From Lyophyllum atratum (taxonomy: Eukaryota; Basidiomycota; Agaricomycetes; Agaricales; Lyophyllaceae): a stretch of 64,000 bases of DNA. Below, one piece after another: positions 1 to 10,918 of the stretch. The notes under the pieces are model-generated. The model was not told where the DNA came from and ran no database searches. It saw nothing but the letters and a program-made list of their open reading frames with translations. Each line of letters begins with the position of its first letter. Position 1 is the first letter of the stretch. The DNA is taken from the NCBI GenBank assembly GCA_014905825.1, contig JACGCN010000003.1, positions 1,612,001-1,676,000 of the forward strand, given 5' to 3'. The position numbers and the translations under genes were made by a program.

Positions 1-313
1 GGTAAGTCTCATCTGCCACTTTGCCAGGACGCAAAACCCAAATATTAACTTCCGGGACAGTCGCCCATGCGTTCAAGATTCCACCCCGGAGACCCGGCGA
101 CTGCGCAAGTCGCCTAAGAAGCGCAAATCGTTGACACGACACGTCCTCCTCCTATGGAAGCGGCTTACCAGACCTGCGCGACCCCGCCGCTCGCGCCGAT
201 TCTCCTTCTTGCCTGAGGGCTTCATAAGGGTCGAGACTCCTCAGACCCAGACTGAGAAGAGTTCTTCGCCTGTAATGGAACTCAGCGATGTAGGCCAAGA
301 AGGGTATGCTTGA
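1..313 (+). CDS. 3' end of a truncated gene of unknown function
   Basis: The window opens one base before a canonical GTAAGT donor (2-7), and an AG acceptor ends at 60. From 61 an open frame runs to a TGA at 311-313. It encodes a basic C-terminal tail (arginine/lysine-rich, with LRKSPKKRKS) followed by a short acidic end. This is the pattern of a last exon whose upstream part lies outside the window. No domain is visible and no function can be given. The phase across the intron cannot be checked because only one upstream base is present, so the call could be wrong. Confidence 0.4.
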   Translation, partial: VSLICHFARTQNPNINFRDSRPCVQDSTPETRRLRKSPKKRKSLTRHVLLLWKRLTRPARPRRSRRFSFLPEGFIRVETPQTQTEKSSSPVMELSDVGQEGYA

Positions 314-834
314 AGTCCAGCGTTAGCACTTACACACTCTTTTGAAGCAAGCACTCGCATGTTGTCACCAAGTCCACTTTGGCTCGGAATTCTATCCTTA
401 TTGCTATATTATACCTGGACCGGCGGTCTTTGGCCATTCTGAGAGGTATTCGCCACCGACTGAGCGAAGTTGTCTAAACATAATCACTGTGCCCACCAAA
501 CCCCGTGAACAGAAAAGGGCCCGATCTCTCAGTCAATTTATGTACCCTGTTCCTGCCGCAGGGACTTTTACAGGTATAATCTTTGGATTTGGGCTAGATG
601 GAGTACGGCCCGAGAGTGTCCTTCAGCCGCCAGTGACCTTGCAGACGCATGCGTCGCAATGCGTATATGATGATGTACATGTGCAGCCCGTAATGCTGGT
701 GAGAGAACGGTACATCGGTGATGGCATTGGCTGGACGAACCTCGTCGTCAATGGGTGCAGTCAAGGTTCGGTTATGATGAATTCGAAATCTACCCACTTT
801 GAGGTAAATTGTTCAATCCTCCTTGGGTTGTCAC
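314..834. other. Gene-free stretch upstream of tRNA-Leu
   Basis: About 520 bp with short overlapping open frames on both strands but no recognisable protein, splice pattern or repeat. It probably holds the 3' flank of the truncated gene and the 5' flank of the tRNA. Confidence 0.5.
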
Positions 835-961
835 GGTGAGATGGCCGAGCGGTCTAAGGCGCCAGACTAAGGATCAAAGCAGTTGCTGCTTATATCAGCG
901 TGGATCTTCGACCACCGATATCTGGTCCTCCGGGGCGTGGGTTCGAATCCCACTCTCATCA
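835..961 (+). tRNA. trnL-AAG: tRNA-Leu (anticodon AAG) with a 47-nt intron
   Basis: A seven-pair acceptor stem is formed by 835-841 with 954-960 (one G-U pair), with discriminator A at 961. The anticodon stem is CCAGA (862-866) with TCTGG (921-925), and the anticodon AAG sits at 869-871. A 47-nt intron (873-919) interrupts the loop directly after position 37, the usual place for nuclear tRNA introns. The variable arm (926-936) is long, as in class II tRNAs such as Leu. The T arm GTGGG-TTCGAAT-CCCAC is perfect and contains the B box; the A box is TGGCCGAGCGG. Removing the intron gives a complete cloverleaf, so the gene looks functional. Confidence 0.96.
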
Positions 962-963
962 TG

Positions 964-968
964 TTTTT
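964..968 (+). terminator. RNA polymerase III terminator of tRNA-Leu
   Basis: A run of five T residues begins three bases after the mature 3' end of the tRNA, which is the standard RNA polymerase III stop signal. Confidence 0.75.
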
Positions 969-1169
969 GCGCCCCTCCCCTTCTACAAGAATTCCCGGGA
1001 CTTGGAGAGAATTTCAACCTTCAAGGACTCGGAGTCTCTGGAGTCTCCAGTCCCGCCGCTTGCGGTCGTCCCAAGTGACAAGTCCTCAATGCTCATTAAT
1101 CATTGCTCATCACGTGGAAAATAGTAAAGGCATCCAATCACAATATATGTAAACAAGTTTCGACTCCAG

Positions 1170-2832
1170 ATGTTGGCCTTGCGACGAGGACCAAGACTAG
1201 CTGCTCATCTGCACAGCCGTATTCCCAGCTTGAGCAGGTCAATTTCAACCCACAGATACCGCCCGTCCTTTAAAACAGGTTTATACGCCACCGCTTTCGT
1301 TCTGTCAACTGGGCTCTTTGCCGTATACTATTTTGATGCACGCTCGGCGCTACATCGGTACATCCTGACCCCAGTCCTTCGGCATACGTTGGATGCGGAG
1401 ACAGGCCACAAGTTTGCAGTTAAAGTGCTCAAGAGTGGACTTGGACCGAGAGACCCGTGTTCCGACGACGGACGCCTGAAATCGGAGGTACGGGTAGTGG
1501 CGTTTGGTCAGTGCTGGAAGCTTATGTCGTGCCTAGCTTTGGGGGCAGGAGATTTCGAATCCTGTCGGGCTCGCAGCAGGGTTTGACAAGGATGCAGAAG
1601 CAATTGACGGTACGTAGTAGTTCTGCGAGTGTGTCCTTTTGAACCATTATTTCGTAGGACTGTTCAATCTCGGCTTCAGTTGGGTTGAAATAGGAAGCGT
1701 CACCCCGAAACCACAGGCAAGTGCGCATTCTAGGACGCTTTTGTGTGGAACTAACTTGCGCTCTTTAGCCAGGAATCCTCGCCCTCGTGTATTCCATCTT
1801 CCGGAAGATTTGGGCCTGATCAACCGATACGGATTCCCGTCGCAGGGACACACCTCAGTTCTCTCTAGACTTCGCGCCCGCATCCCAGTTTTCCAACAAG
1901 AACATGATACCGCCGCACTGCGCCAGGGCTCAGTTCTCGCTGTCAATCTTGGCAAAAACAAAGAGTCTCCAGCAGACTCTATCGACGATTTTCTTGCTGG
2001 TGTCCGCACCTTTGGCCCTTACTCTGATGTCCTGGTTATTAACGTCTCCAGCCCGAATACGCCTGGTTTAAGGTAAGGACAAGGGCCAGGTCTTTTGTGC
2101 ACTATTAATCGGGGGGGTGCTTTAGAGGACTTCAGAATCGGGACCTCTTAGAAAAACTGCTGGATGGCGTAACAAAAGCGAGGGATCAGCTCTCAGTTTC
2201 CGAGCTAACTTCGCGAAGGCCAAAACTGGTTCTCAAGCTCTCTCCTGACTTGGACGAGTCACAAATTGCGGATATAGCAGAAGTCATCAAGAATAGCAAT
2301 ATCGACGGAGTAATCGTGAGCAATACGACGATTCAGAGGCCAAAACATCTCACAGCGGGTAAGCGGTTCGGTTTCCATGCTAATTATGTTCTTATGGTAT
2401 TCCTTCAGTTAATAAAAACGAAACTGGCGGCCTATCCGGTGCACCTGTCAAGGAATACTCCTTGAAGGCACTGCGCGCCCTGCGTTCGCATCTTCCTCCC
2501 TCTATGACACTGATTGGATGTGGTGGTATCTTCACCGGCGCGGATGCGCTTGAATATGCTAAAGCCGGAGCTTCTTTGGTACAAGTTTACACCGGTTTCG
2601 GTTACGACTGGTGTTGGCGCATGCCGACGAATCAAGGACGAACTCGGTGCACGAGCTGGAGAGGGAAGGAACCACTTGGAATCAGGTCGTGAAGAAGGCT
2701 GTTGATGAGCTAAGTTTCAAGGAGGATCTGAAAAGCGAGCCAACTCACAGTGATGGTGGTGGTGGTGGTGGCGAAGGGAACCATCAGTCAACTGATATCG
2801 GAAGCCCATCTGCTGCAGGGACTGTTGGATAA
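1170..2832 (+). CDS. DHODH: Dihydroorotate dehydrogenase, mitochondrial class 2
   Basis: Catalyses the quinone-linked oxidation of dihydroorotate to orotate, the fourth step of pyrimidine synthesis, at the inner mitochondrial membrane. The first about 60 residues look like a mitochondrial presequence plus one membrane helix ([19 protein letters not shown]). Family motifs follow in order: [46 protein letters not shown] with the catalytic serine, LKLSPDL, VSNTT, and the FMN-phosphate loop [17 protein letters not shown]. Introns lie near 1481-1550, 1610-1657, 1721-1768 (GC donor), 2074-2125 and 2359-2410. Three one-base frameshifts break the frame, near 1770-1776 (PGNPRPRV expected), 2609 (GYD/GVG) and 2643-2655. 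After the catalytic domain comes an odd tail of about 30 residues with a glycine run. The identity is secure; whether the frameshifts are real is not. Confidence 0.93.
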
Positions 2833-3112
2833 ACTTGACTTGAAGATAGAAGGAGGGCCTTCTTCGGCATAGATACCTATGTCATTTGCACTTTGGATGG
2901 CTGGAGGCTAGAGTAATAGATGTATATACCCAACTTTGATAAGATAAGATAACGTCGTTGGATTGATGGTGACATTGGATGCCATTGATCGTCTTTCCCG
3001 AAAGAAGTTGGCACTGGCATGTAGTGTACCTTGTACATTCTGCCGTACCTTCTGTGCCTCAACTCACCACGGCTGATTCGGAGTGTTTCTATACGTCGTG
3101 CGCTTCCATCCA

Positions 3113-4479
3113 ATGTTTTCACAACGCCAAGGCCATGGCCCCTCGCGAAGTTCGGCTGCCGTTTCTCGTACCAAATACACGCGTATCACAGCCGGCAAGC
3201 CTTCGAAGCTCACAGGGTCGTCAGCAGCGGAGGAAACTGCAAAGATCTCTTCCGATGACGTCGAGGGTTCTGTTGAACACCAGGAGTCTGATGCTGGGGA
3301 TACCGCTTTGTACAGGAGGCACTCTGACCTATGGTTTGACGATGGCAGCGTGATATGTCGAGCAGAGAACACGTTGTTCAAAGTTCATATGTCACTATTA
3401 TCACGCCACTCGGTGTTCTTCAAGGACATGTTCCTGATGCCTCAGCCAAAATCGCCATGTGATGATACCTCTCCGAAGCCATCGACGATCGACGTCGAAA
3501 GCAACGGGATCCCGGTTGTTGATCTGTATGACACAGCTGACGACGTTGGTCACCTTTTGGCGGCACTCTATGACTGGCCGTACGTAGTACATCGCATATT
3601 TTTTGACCATACGCATTAATAAATCGTCGTGAATGAAGTACTTTCGGTAACAATGATCAAGAAGACTTCCGTATGGTCTCCGGAATTCTTCGATTGTCGA
3701 CGAAGTACATCATCGACTTCTTAAGAGCGAGGGCATTGGAACATCTCAGCATGGCATGGCCGTCAGACCTGAAGGCATGGGATCCTGAGAGAGGATCTTG
3801 CACGCTCGCATGAAGCAGACGTTGCCGCAAGCTCTACCCACCTCTACCCCCATCCCATTGTAAGACAAGCGTTCTCTGCTCTGCCAAATAGCTCGACATT
3901 GAATGCTTGTAGGCTATCATCAAACTCGCTCGCGAAGTTGACGCTCCTTCACTCTTGCCTGCCGCCTTTTATGACCTATCGCGGTCCCCGTTTACCCATA
4001 TATTTGAGCCAACAGAGGAAGATCAGATGTATCGACCGCTACCTAATTTGTCCAACCTTCCAGCTGCAGATATACAGAGGCTCTGCCTGGGCAAGGAAGC
4101 GGGCCAGCACGCGATCACATCCCTTATTACAGCCATGGGCAGCAGCCAGCATGTCCGACCGGCTCAGCTCTCAGCACACACCCGGAAACCGACTGCCATT
4201 GGTGTCTGTATTTCCGCTGCCGCTTGTCGGAAGGATTTCTCGGAGCTAGTGGATCTAGCTACCCAGCACTACCTCTTCGATCGCGAGCGTGGCTGCTGTG
4301 ATCCTCTTTACGTCGCGGAGGAGTTAGGTCAGCTGAAAAGTGCCGAGTTTTCAGAGTGCAAGGCATGTGCAAAGTCTTTAGAGGCCTGGGCGACGAGGGA
4401 AAGGGAAAAGATGTGGAGGTCAATACCCATATGGTTCAGATTAGAGCATCCTGGGGATACATCCCCGAGGCTTTATTGA
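3113..4479 (+). CDS. BTB/POZ-domain protein, agaricomycete type
   Basis: The first ATG in frame is at 3113. After a Ser-rich head of about 60 residues, a BTB fold starts with HSDLWFDDGSVICRAENTLFKVHMSLLSRHS..FFKDMF, the classic BTB opening, and continues through an intron at about 3583-3640 into TFGNNDQEDFRMVSGILRLS. A second intron lies at about 3859-3911 and leads to AIIKLAREVDAPSLLPAAFYDLSR. The C-terminal half has many cysteines and histidines but no further domain I recognise. This layout is common in expanded families of mushroom genomes; such BTB proteins often act in protein-protein contacts or as ubiquitin-ligase adaptors, but no target can be inferred here. A one-base insertion near 3787-3795 breaks the frame (WDPREDLARSHEADVA is restored by its removal). 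Confidence 0.82.
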
Positions 4480-5473
4480 ACTTGTACTGTATTTTAGACG
4501 GGCCGTCCGTGGCAGCGCCTGGTTTACATTTTTCGCCTGTATAATTCTTTGTTCGCGACACGACCCACTGCATATGTAGTTCCCGGATTATCCTGCACGT
4601 CTGCTGTTCAATCATGATTGATTATGTGTAGCCTCATATACGAAGGTTCCATGAGTAGTACATCTAAGCTCATATGAGTCCGGCGGGAGACATTAATACC
4701 TGTGTTGAGGATCGCCGAAGGTACTGTACTGGTTAGCCCAGTGATTGTCTTTCTCGAATAAACCGGTGCTTGGCACCGCACGCGGAAAGTCGTTACATAT
4801 CAGTCTGCCTCTGTCACAGAAGCCCGCCACACCTCGATCTAGTTCCAGAGTCGACTCGGAGTACTAGTCGACACAAGAATCGCTGCCACACAGCGCGGTG
4901 CAGTGATTGTTCTCGAAAATACTGGACCATCATGAAAACTAGAGATCAACCCGATCGGGTTCGCGAAGTCAACAAACTATCGACTCCTGTGTTGACAATG
5001 CAGCAGGCAGCTCGACCCAAACGGTACCATGGAGGAGCAAAGAAAATGTTTCAATCAGCCAGGTAGCCTTTTTGAGCCTATCAGTCTGTACGTCACGAGG
5101 AGAAAGGATCCATATGGCGCATGCCAAAAGGCTGAGAAGCGGACGTCCAGTGTCCACAATGACCGGTTGTGATTGTTTCCTGCCTTGGCCTATATTCCAT
5201 TCGCGATGGGAAAGGTGGCACCCCTTTGTGGTCAAAAATTTCCACTTGTCTCCTGGGTAACCCGTTTGACCAACATGGTCTCGAACCGTGCCAACAGAAG
5301 ATCATTGGTGTGGAGCCAGGACTACATAAACTTCGGTGGTTGATTTTCTTCGGGTCCATCTCGTCTACTCCCCTTCACTCTTCTCCCTTGCAGCCAGGTG
5401 CTCGCGTTCTTTCTTTAAACACGCTCACTTCCCCGGCTGTCAAGTCTCTTTTATTCTCTTCATTCGAATTATA
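4480..5473. other. Gene-free stretch and promoter region of the secreted CBM19-like gene
   Basis: About 990 bp with only short, overlapping open frames that show no domain or splice logic. The last 150 bp look like a promoter and leader: a TATA-like ACATAAA at 5324-5330, then a CT-rich stretch (about 5370-5465) just before the ATG at 5474, typical of strongly expressed basidiomycete genes. Confidence 0.5.
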
Positions 5474-6982
5474 ATGGTCCAGCTATCATTGGTCGTTCTC
5501 AGCTTGATCGCCTCCAGCGTTCATGGAGCACCGTTGAACAAGCGCATCGCTCAGAGCATCAGTGCCGCGACCGCAAAGTGGGAGCAAGCTTGTGTATGTC
5601 GTCTTATCTCTTGCCTCATTTCTTTTTGACCTCAGCATTTCCTAGATTGCCGCTGGTGGAGCTCAACAATGTAACCCGGTCTCGGTGACTGCCTTCGGCA
5701 CACTTCTCGCTGCACCCGGTCCCTGCGAACAGCAGAATGCGGCAGATCAAATGATTGACCTAGCCAAGCAGCTGGGAAACGATGCTCAGATGATCCGCCT
5801 AGCTCAGGTGTTCGCGCAGCAACCTCGCAACACGGTGAGCATATCTGACGTTGTCTAAGTTCTTTATTAATGGCATCCACAGCCCACCTCTCAGAGCGTA
5901 CCATACTGCCAGCAAGCCCCCAAGAACGCGGAACTCAACGGCTTATTCCAGTGCCAGTTCGCCGGTGCCAACCCGACCGGTATTTGTTGGTGGAGTGGCT
6001 GTTGGACAGGGCGGAACTATTCCATTTGGAAAGGATGCACCCTTGAGCCCTCCTGGGTCGTGCCCTGCGAATCCTAGTGGACCCATCGCGGATGGTTCTC
6101 AGCTCGTTGACATCACCCAAAACCCTGGTGTTGGCGGCGGAGCTGGTGACGGAAATGCAGGCAACACACCTCCCAAGGCTACAAAGCCTGCTGCGACCGT
6201 TCCACCTGCATCCACCGCGACCGTAGCTCCCCCCGCTCCCCCTGCTCCTTCTCCCCCGCTGACACCGGTGCCGGCGGCTTTAAGCTCCAGAACGGGAAAG
6301 ATGCCCAAGCTCTCAATGCCAAGTTCAAAACTCTCAAAGCCGACTCTGCTTGCACTGTCGGTGACCAGGCATGCATTGGGGGCGGCTTCGCTCAGTGCGT
6401 GAACGGCAAATTCGTCATCACCCAGTGTTCAGGGTCGTTGAGCTGCCAGGCTCTCCCTCTCGTCAACTCTCCCGGGACTTCCATCACCTGCACCACCGAA
6501 GCGGATGCTGCTGCGCGTATTGCTGCTACTGGTGCTACCAGTGGTATCACAGAATCAGGTGGTGCAGCTAAGCCTGCCACTCCCGGCTCTGGCAACAATG
6601 CTGCTGCCGTTGCTCCTGCCGCCCCCGCCCCCGTTGGCGGCGATTTCAAGCTCCAGAATGGAAAGGACGCGCAGAAACTCAATGCCAAGTTCGCAAGCCT
6701 TACTGCAAACTCCGCCTGCACTAGTGAGTTACTTGTGCTTATGTACCTTCAATCTTCCTTACTGAGTCATTCCTTCTAGCTGGTGATCAAGCTTGCATCG
6801 GAACTGGGTTCGCTCAGTGTGTCAACGGGAAGTTCGTGGTGACACCGTGCGGAGCCACCCTCACTTGTGCCGCTCTTCCTCTCGTCAACAAGCCTGGTAC
6901 CTCCATCACCTGTACCACGACGGCTGATGCTACCGCACGCATCCAAGCTACTGGTGCGAATGGGAGCATTACAGGGGCTTGA
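5474..6982 (+). CDS. Secreted protein with two CBM19-like six-cysteine modules
   Basis: A clear signal peptide opens the protein (MVQLSLVVLSLIASSVHGAP). A helical, Gln/Ala-rich N-terminal domain with a few cysteines follows, then a segment with VFVGGVAVGQGGTIPFG. Two modules come next, joined by Ala/Pro/Gly-rich linkers. Each begins with FKLQNGKDAQ.LNAKF and carries six cysteines at identical spacing (6, 7, 9, 5 and 14 residues between them), with GDQACIG.GFAQCVNGKFV and LPLVN.PGTSITC. The cysteine and FAQC-NGK pattern resembles carbohydrate-binding module family 19, which binds chitin in fungal chitinases; chitin or wall binding is an inference. Introns lie at about 5594-5645, 5834-5881 and 6724-6779. 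Two one-base frameshifts sit near 5975-5981 and in the C run at 6252-6257. No catalytic domain is seen. Confidence 0.8.
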
Positions 6983-7406
6983 GCTGATTCGTATTCTTTC
7001 ATGGTCTATCCTTTCATTCATTAGTTACCTTTCCCATTTTAGCATGATCAAAATGTTTGATACATCCTGCTCTGACAAGCACCACCCAGTGTGGTTCAAT
7101 CTTAGCAATGACGAGATACCTGGCAAAGCCTTGCGTTTCAATAGTTATTAGTACAACATTGTAGCAAATATATTCCATCAAGCCCAATCTCCTGTAGTAC
7201 ACATATTACAACATGCCTTGTGCGATGAACGCATTCTACTTGGAGACCTTGAACGGACAATCAAGTGGCAGCTTGACTTCGACCCTACAGCATGTGAGAC
7301 ATGTGTTCCTGATCCGTTCAGGATCCGTTGCTAAGGATAGAACCCCGCCATCAGGCACCCGGTCGCCCCTCGCGAGCTCCTGGCTGCTCCTGGGTGTTGA
7401 CTTTGA
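6983..7406. other. Gene-free stretch between the secreted protein and the glycosyltransferase-like gene
   Basis: About 420 bp holding the 3' flank of one gene and the promoter of the next. No repeat or RNA gene is visible. Confidence 0.5.
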
Positions 7407-9019
7407 ATGTCACCCGCTCAAGCCACCGAGAAGCGGTTGCGGGTGTTCTATGCGTGTGGACCCTTGCTGCCTTCGCTGTTATCTTTTCTCTTTCCACCAC
7501 TCACCATCCCTCTATTCACGCCACGTCAGTTCATCTACGGGAATGATTTGCTGCCATTTCTCTTCGCAATGTGGGGCACGCCGACGTCCTTCTCTGGGCA
7601 CTTCTCTCGCGTAATCCAGGCTGCTCTCGTTTGGCTCCTCCCAGCGTCCACGTTCCAATACTATCAACTGTGGATCTTCACGTCGGTGCTACGGACAGGT
7701 GTCGGTCATCTCTTGACTCGCAGCGTCGGATGGGCTCATCCGCAGTTTTTCAGTCATTGGGCACTCTATGAAGCGTACGGGGGATACGGGCCTTCCATCG
7801 CCATTCACCTTTTCCTATTCGGATGGCCCGACGCGGTAAAAGCTTTGTCCAAAAAGCTGCACAAAACGGAGCTGATACTACTTGTGTCCATCTGTGCACT
7901 GCTCAGCTGGTTGGATAACGCGCCGTGGACGTATTCGGTAGCCATTCTGGGCGCAGGTGCGCTCGCGCTGTCCCGCTGGGCACTCCGGGTGTTCGCGAAT
8001 AAGAGCATACAGCATCCTATGCTACCAGATGGCCAAATTCAGGGCCACTCACCCAAATTCAGGACCATAATTGTATCAGCAATGTTTATACTGCTCACTC
8101 TATCATTTCCATATGGACTACAAAACCGAATGGCCCCATTTATACCCACGGATATGCCCCCGTCTCCTTCGGCACCTTCACCACTCTTGGAAATCCTCAT
8201 TCTATCTTTCCCTCGTCCCAATGTAACAGCCTCTACCACCATCATGACAGCTACGATCGACTCCTTCACGCCATATCTCAACACCGACGTCACCCTCAGC
8301 GTATTCACGCATTCCACCTCCCACCCAGCATTTGACGCTGTTCGCACAACATTTGCATCCACCAATGTGACCTTTTACGCCGACGTCGATTCCCATGCCG
8401 ATTACCATACAAGCCAATATTTACACATCGCTGAAGCATTTCGGTGGAGTTCGGAGCGCTCTGCGAAGGCCGAGTGGGTCATGCTTGTGGAAGACGATTT
8501 CCCTGTCTGCGGTGGAGAGCGAGGCTGGGACGCAGTTAAGAGGGTGATGCAAAGTCTAGAAGGTTCTCGGTCAGCTACAAAAGCCTTGACTAGACAAGGC
8601 GGATTTATCGGTACGGGGGGCAGGTATGAAATATGGCTTTTTATTTCTCCTTGCATCTACTAAGATTTCCTAAAATTAGCGGACTAATTATCCATCGAAC
8701 AACGCTGCCTGTACTGATCCTATTAATGCGCACTCACGCGGAAATCGCGTCGAAGCTGCCTCCTACCGCTGTTCGGCGACCTGCTGATTTGATCATGCAA
8801 GATTGCTTGCTCGGGGCAGACCCACTATGTCCCCAGAGGCCTGAGGGTGGTGGGCTGGTGATAACTTCGAGAATGGTCATGGACCATATCGGGGGGATGG
8901 TAACCACGAACGCAAATAAAGCCCTTAACGACGACAAGTGGAGATGTGGCTGGAGGACACCCATTCCATGGACGCCATCAAGTGGAAGTGGTTGTTGTAT
9001 GACGATGCGTCATATGTGA
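7407..9019 (+). CDS. Membrane protein with a glycosyltransferase-like lumenal domain
   Basis: The ATG at 7407 opens a long exon to about 8622, followed by a short intron (about 8623-8680) and a last exon. The first 270 residues hold several hydrophobic segments (for example LLPSLLSFLFPPLTIPLF, AALVWLLPAS, ELILLVSICALLSWL, TIIVSAMFILLTLSFPYG), so it is a multispan membrane protein. The soluble part then reads like a nucleotide-sugar-type fold: ILSFPRPNVTASTTIMTATI..., a repeated TNVTF glycosylation motif, and WVMLVEDDFPVCGG, where the acidic EDD could be a metal-binding DxD-like motif. A glycosyltransferase role in the secretory pathway is an inference. The C terminus is unsure: a one-base shift near 8955 would end the protein near 9001 with a run of valines instead of at 9019. 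Confidence 0.6.
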
Positions 9020-10918
9020 CGCTTTTTCTTGATACCCTGCGAATGACTATGTATGGTTCAATTCAACTTGTAAAGTTATAACTAATACACATACTACCCC
9101 TGACATCTCGAGGCTCGTCCAGGCGCAACCTAGGTCTAGGGTAGATGATTTTTGGGCTTGCTTGGGGCTTTGTTTGGGCTTTTCATCCAGGAGTTACTTG
9201 CTTTACACTACGATAACTATGCTACATCTGGTGATACATGGATATAAATGAGATTATAGCACAGTACGACAGGACCGCCAGACGGTCAAAAAGAAAAGAG
9301 TCGACGTTGAGGGGGCGGCATCTAATGCGCAGCAAAGACTTTTGCGATTCTTTCTCTGCGCTCACATCACTGTCAGGCGCTCTTCTCGATGCATATGAAG
9401 ACGGCTCTTACATGGTATGTTGATCTTGGAGGATGTCATTGGCAACCTGTTTGGTGCTAGGGGTAGGTGAATCTGATATGTGGAGACTCGTCAGCGGCGC
9501 GGGGGTTGGTAAAACAACAGGGGACACTCACAATGGGGGCGGTTCAATATTCCTGTCGCATTAAACTGTGCTGCTGCTTGTCCTCTGCGAAAGGGGGTCT
9601 TCTCGGGAGCCGGCACGGGGAGCTCTTTGAACTTGAACCTAGATATATCGACAGGTAAAGATTGTCTGCTCGTCGCGACAATTCGGCAAGTGGCGTTACC
9701 TCCTGAGGCATTTGTGATTTGAAGAGGGGGAGACGATGAGTCGGTGCAAATAGTCGGTAGAATTACCTGTTTATATATAGCGGAGCCAATCCTGGTTTCA
9801 CTCCAACTCGTATGACGGGGATTTGAACATGTGCTGTCATTGATGATTTGACGTACGGGTTATCGAAGATCTTGGCGCAGCGCATGATAAATCTCCAGGG
9901 CAAGATAGTCTATCAGCGGGATGAAACAAGACTCTGCGGTCGCAGAAGACGCGTTCCTCGGACTCCCAAGTCAGACAATTCGTTTGCTTCCATCCTCCGC
10001 GTTCCGATCATGATCGATCTGGATCGCGTGCTCATTGTTCTCGCTCTGACCCCTGCTCGCCATTGCTTAGCACACAATGGGAACCTTATTGTATACTCCG
10101 ACCCAGTGGCCTTCTCGACGTATAAGAGCTTCCATTTTGATTTGGCGCCTCTCAAGGCGTCGCTGGCAGTCTCTTTGACGGACCCCCATCCACCCAACCA
10201 GTAGCACGATGGGATTATTTCCATTCAGTCTCTCATACCTCGTGCTCACCCCTCGGCGCGTTCAGCTACCAACGGATATCGTACCGCAAGCCGTCCGGCA
10301 GAGATCGTCGTGAGTGCCGACAGTCAGGTTTCACCATCTGCTAGTCCTAATCTCGTTCATCTCAGGAGCGTCCCCGCAACTCCTAATCGGTGGTCAAAAC
10401 ACCTAACCCTTACTGCGAAGTCGCTGCGATCTTTCCGGGCCTTGAATCCGACTGCCACTGGCAAGGCTCCTGGGGCCGTAGAAGACTTGGGGACAGAGAA
10501 GATTGGCCCGTTGGAATGACACACTGCACGACGAGAATGTAATTTTGGAGGACACAAGGACATGTACTTTTTCTAGGTTCTATTGGGTTTTGTACCATAA
10601 TGTTTCACCAGCAGTATCATGATCATGATCGATATCGTACGCGGATTTTCCAAGATTACAATAACTTTTGCTCAAATATCTTCGCAAATCGAGTTTCTTA
10701 GTGGCATTACACCAGAAAGTCGTAAACATACAATGCGAAAAGAATATGTACTAAATGGTCCCATGGTATTTACGATCAGAAAGGCGTATGAAGAATACAG
10801 GTAAGCCTGCTGTAGTACACGTCTCGCCTACTACGAGAAACGAGTAAAATAAAATATTGCGTGAAAAATGTACAATGCGGTAACAAAGGTCAACATGAGA
10901 AGAAGTCAGCAAATGGAT
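9020..10918. other. Gene-poor stretch
   Basis: About 1.9 kb with no supportable gene. Open frames of 60-118 codons occur on both strands (for example 9848-10204 +), but they overlap each other and show no known domain, splice sites or convincing codon use. The right end contains the 3' flank of BUD6. A short GATCATGATC-rich patch lies at about 10618-10632. Confidence 0.5.

Noticed and set aside
1170..2832. DHODH as a pseudogene
   Set aside because: Similar one-base shifts occur in essential ACC1, QNS1 and SEC6, and all other DHODH motifs are intact, so sequence error is the simpler reading.
9848..10204. Plus-strand frame of 118 codons in the gene-poor stretch
   Set aside because: Overlaps an equally long minus-strand frame, no splice partners, no known motif.
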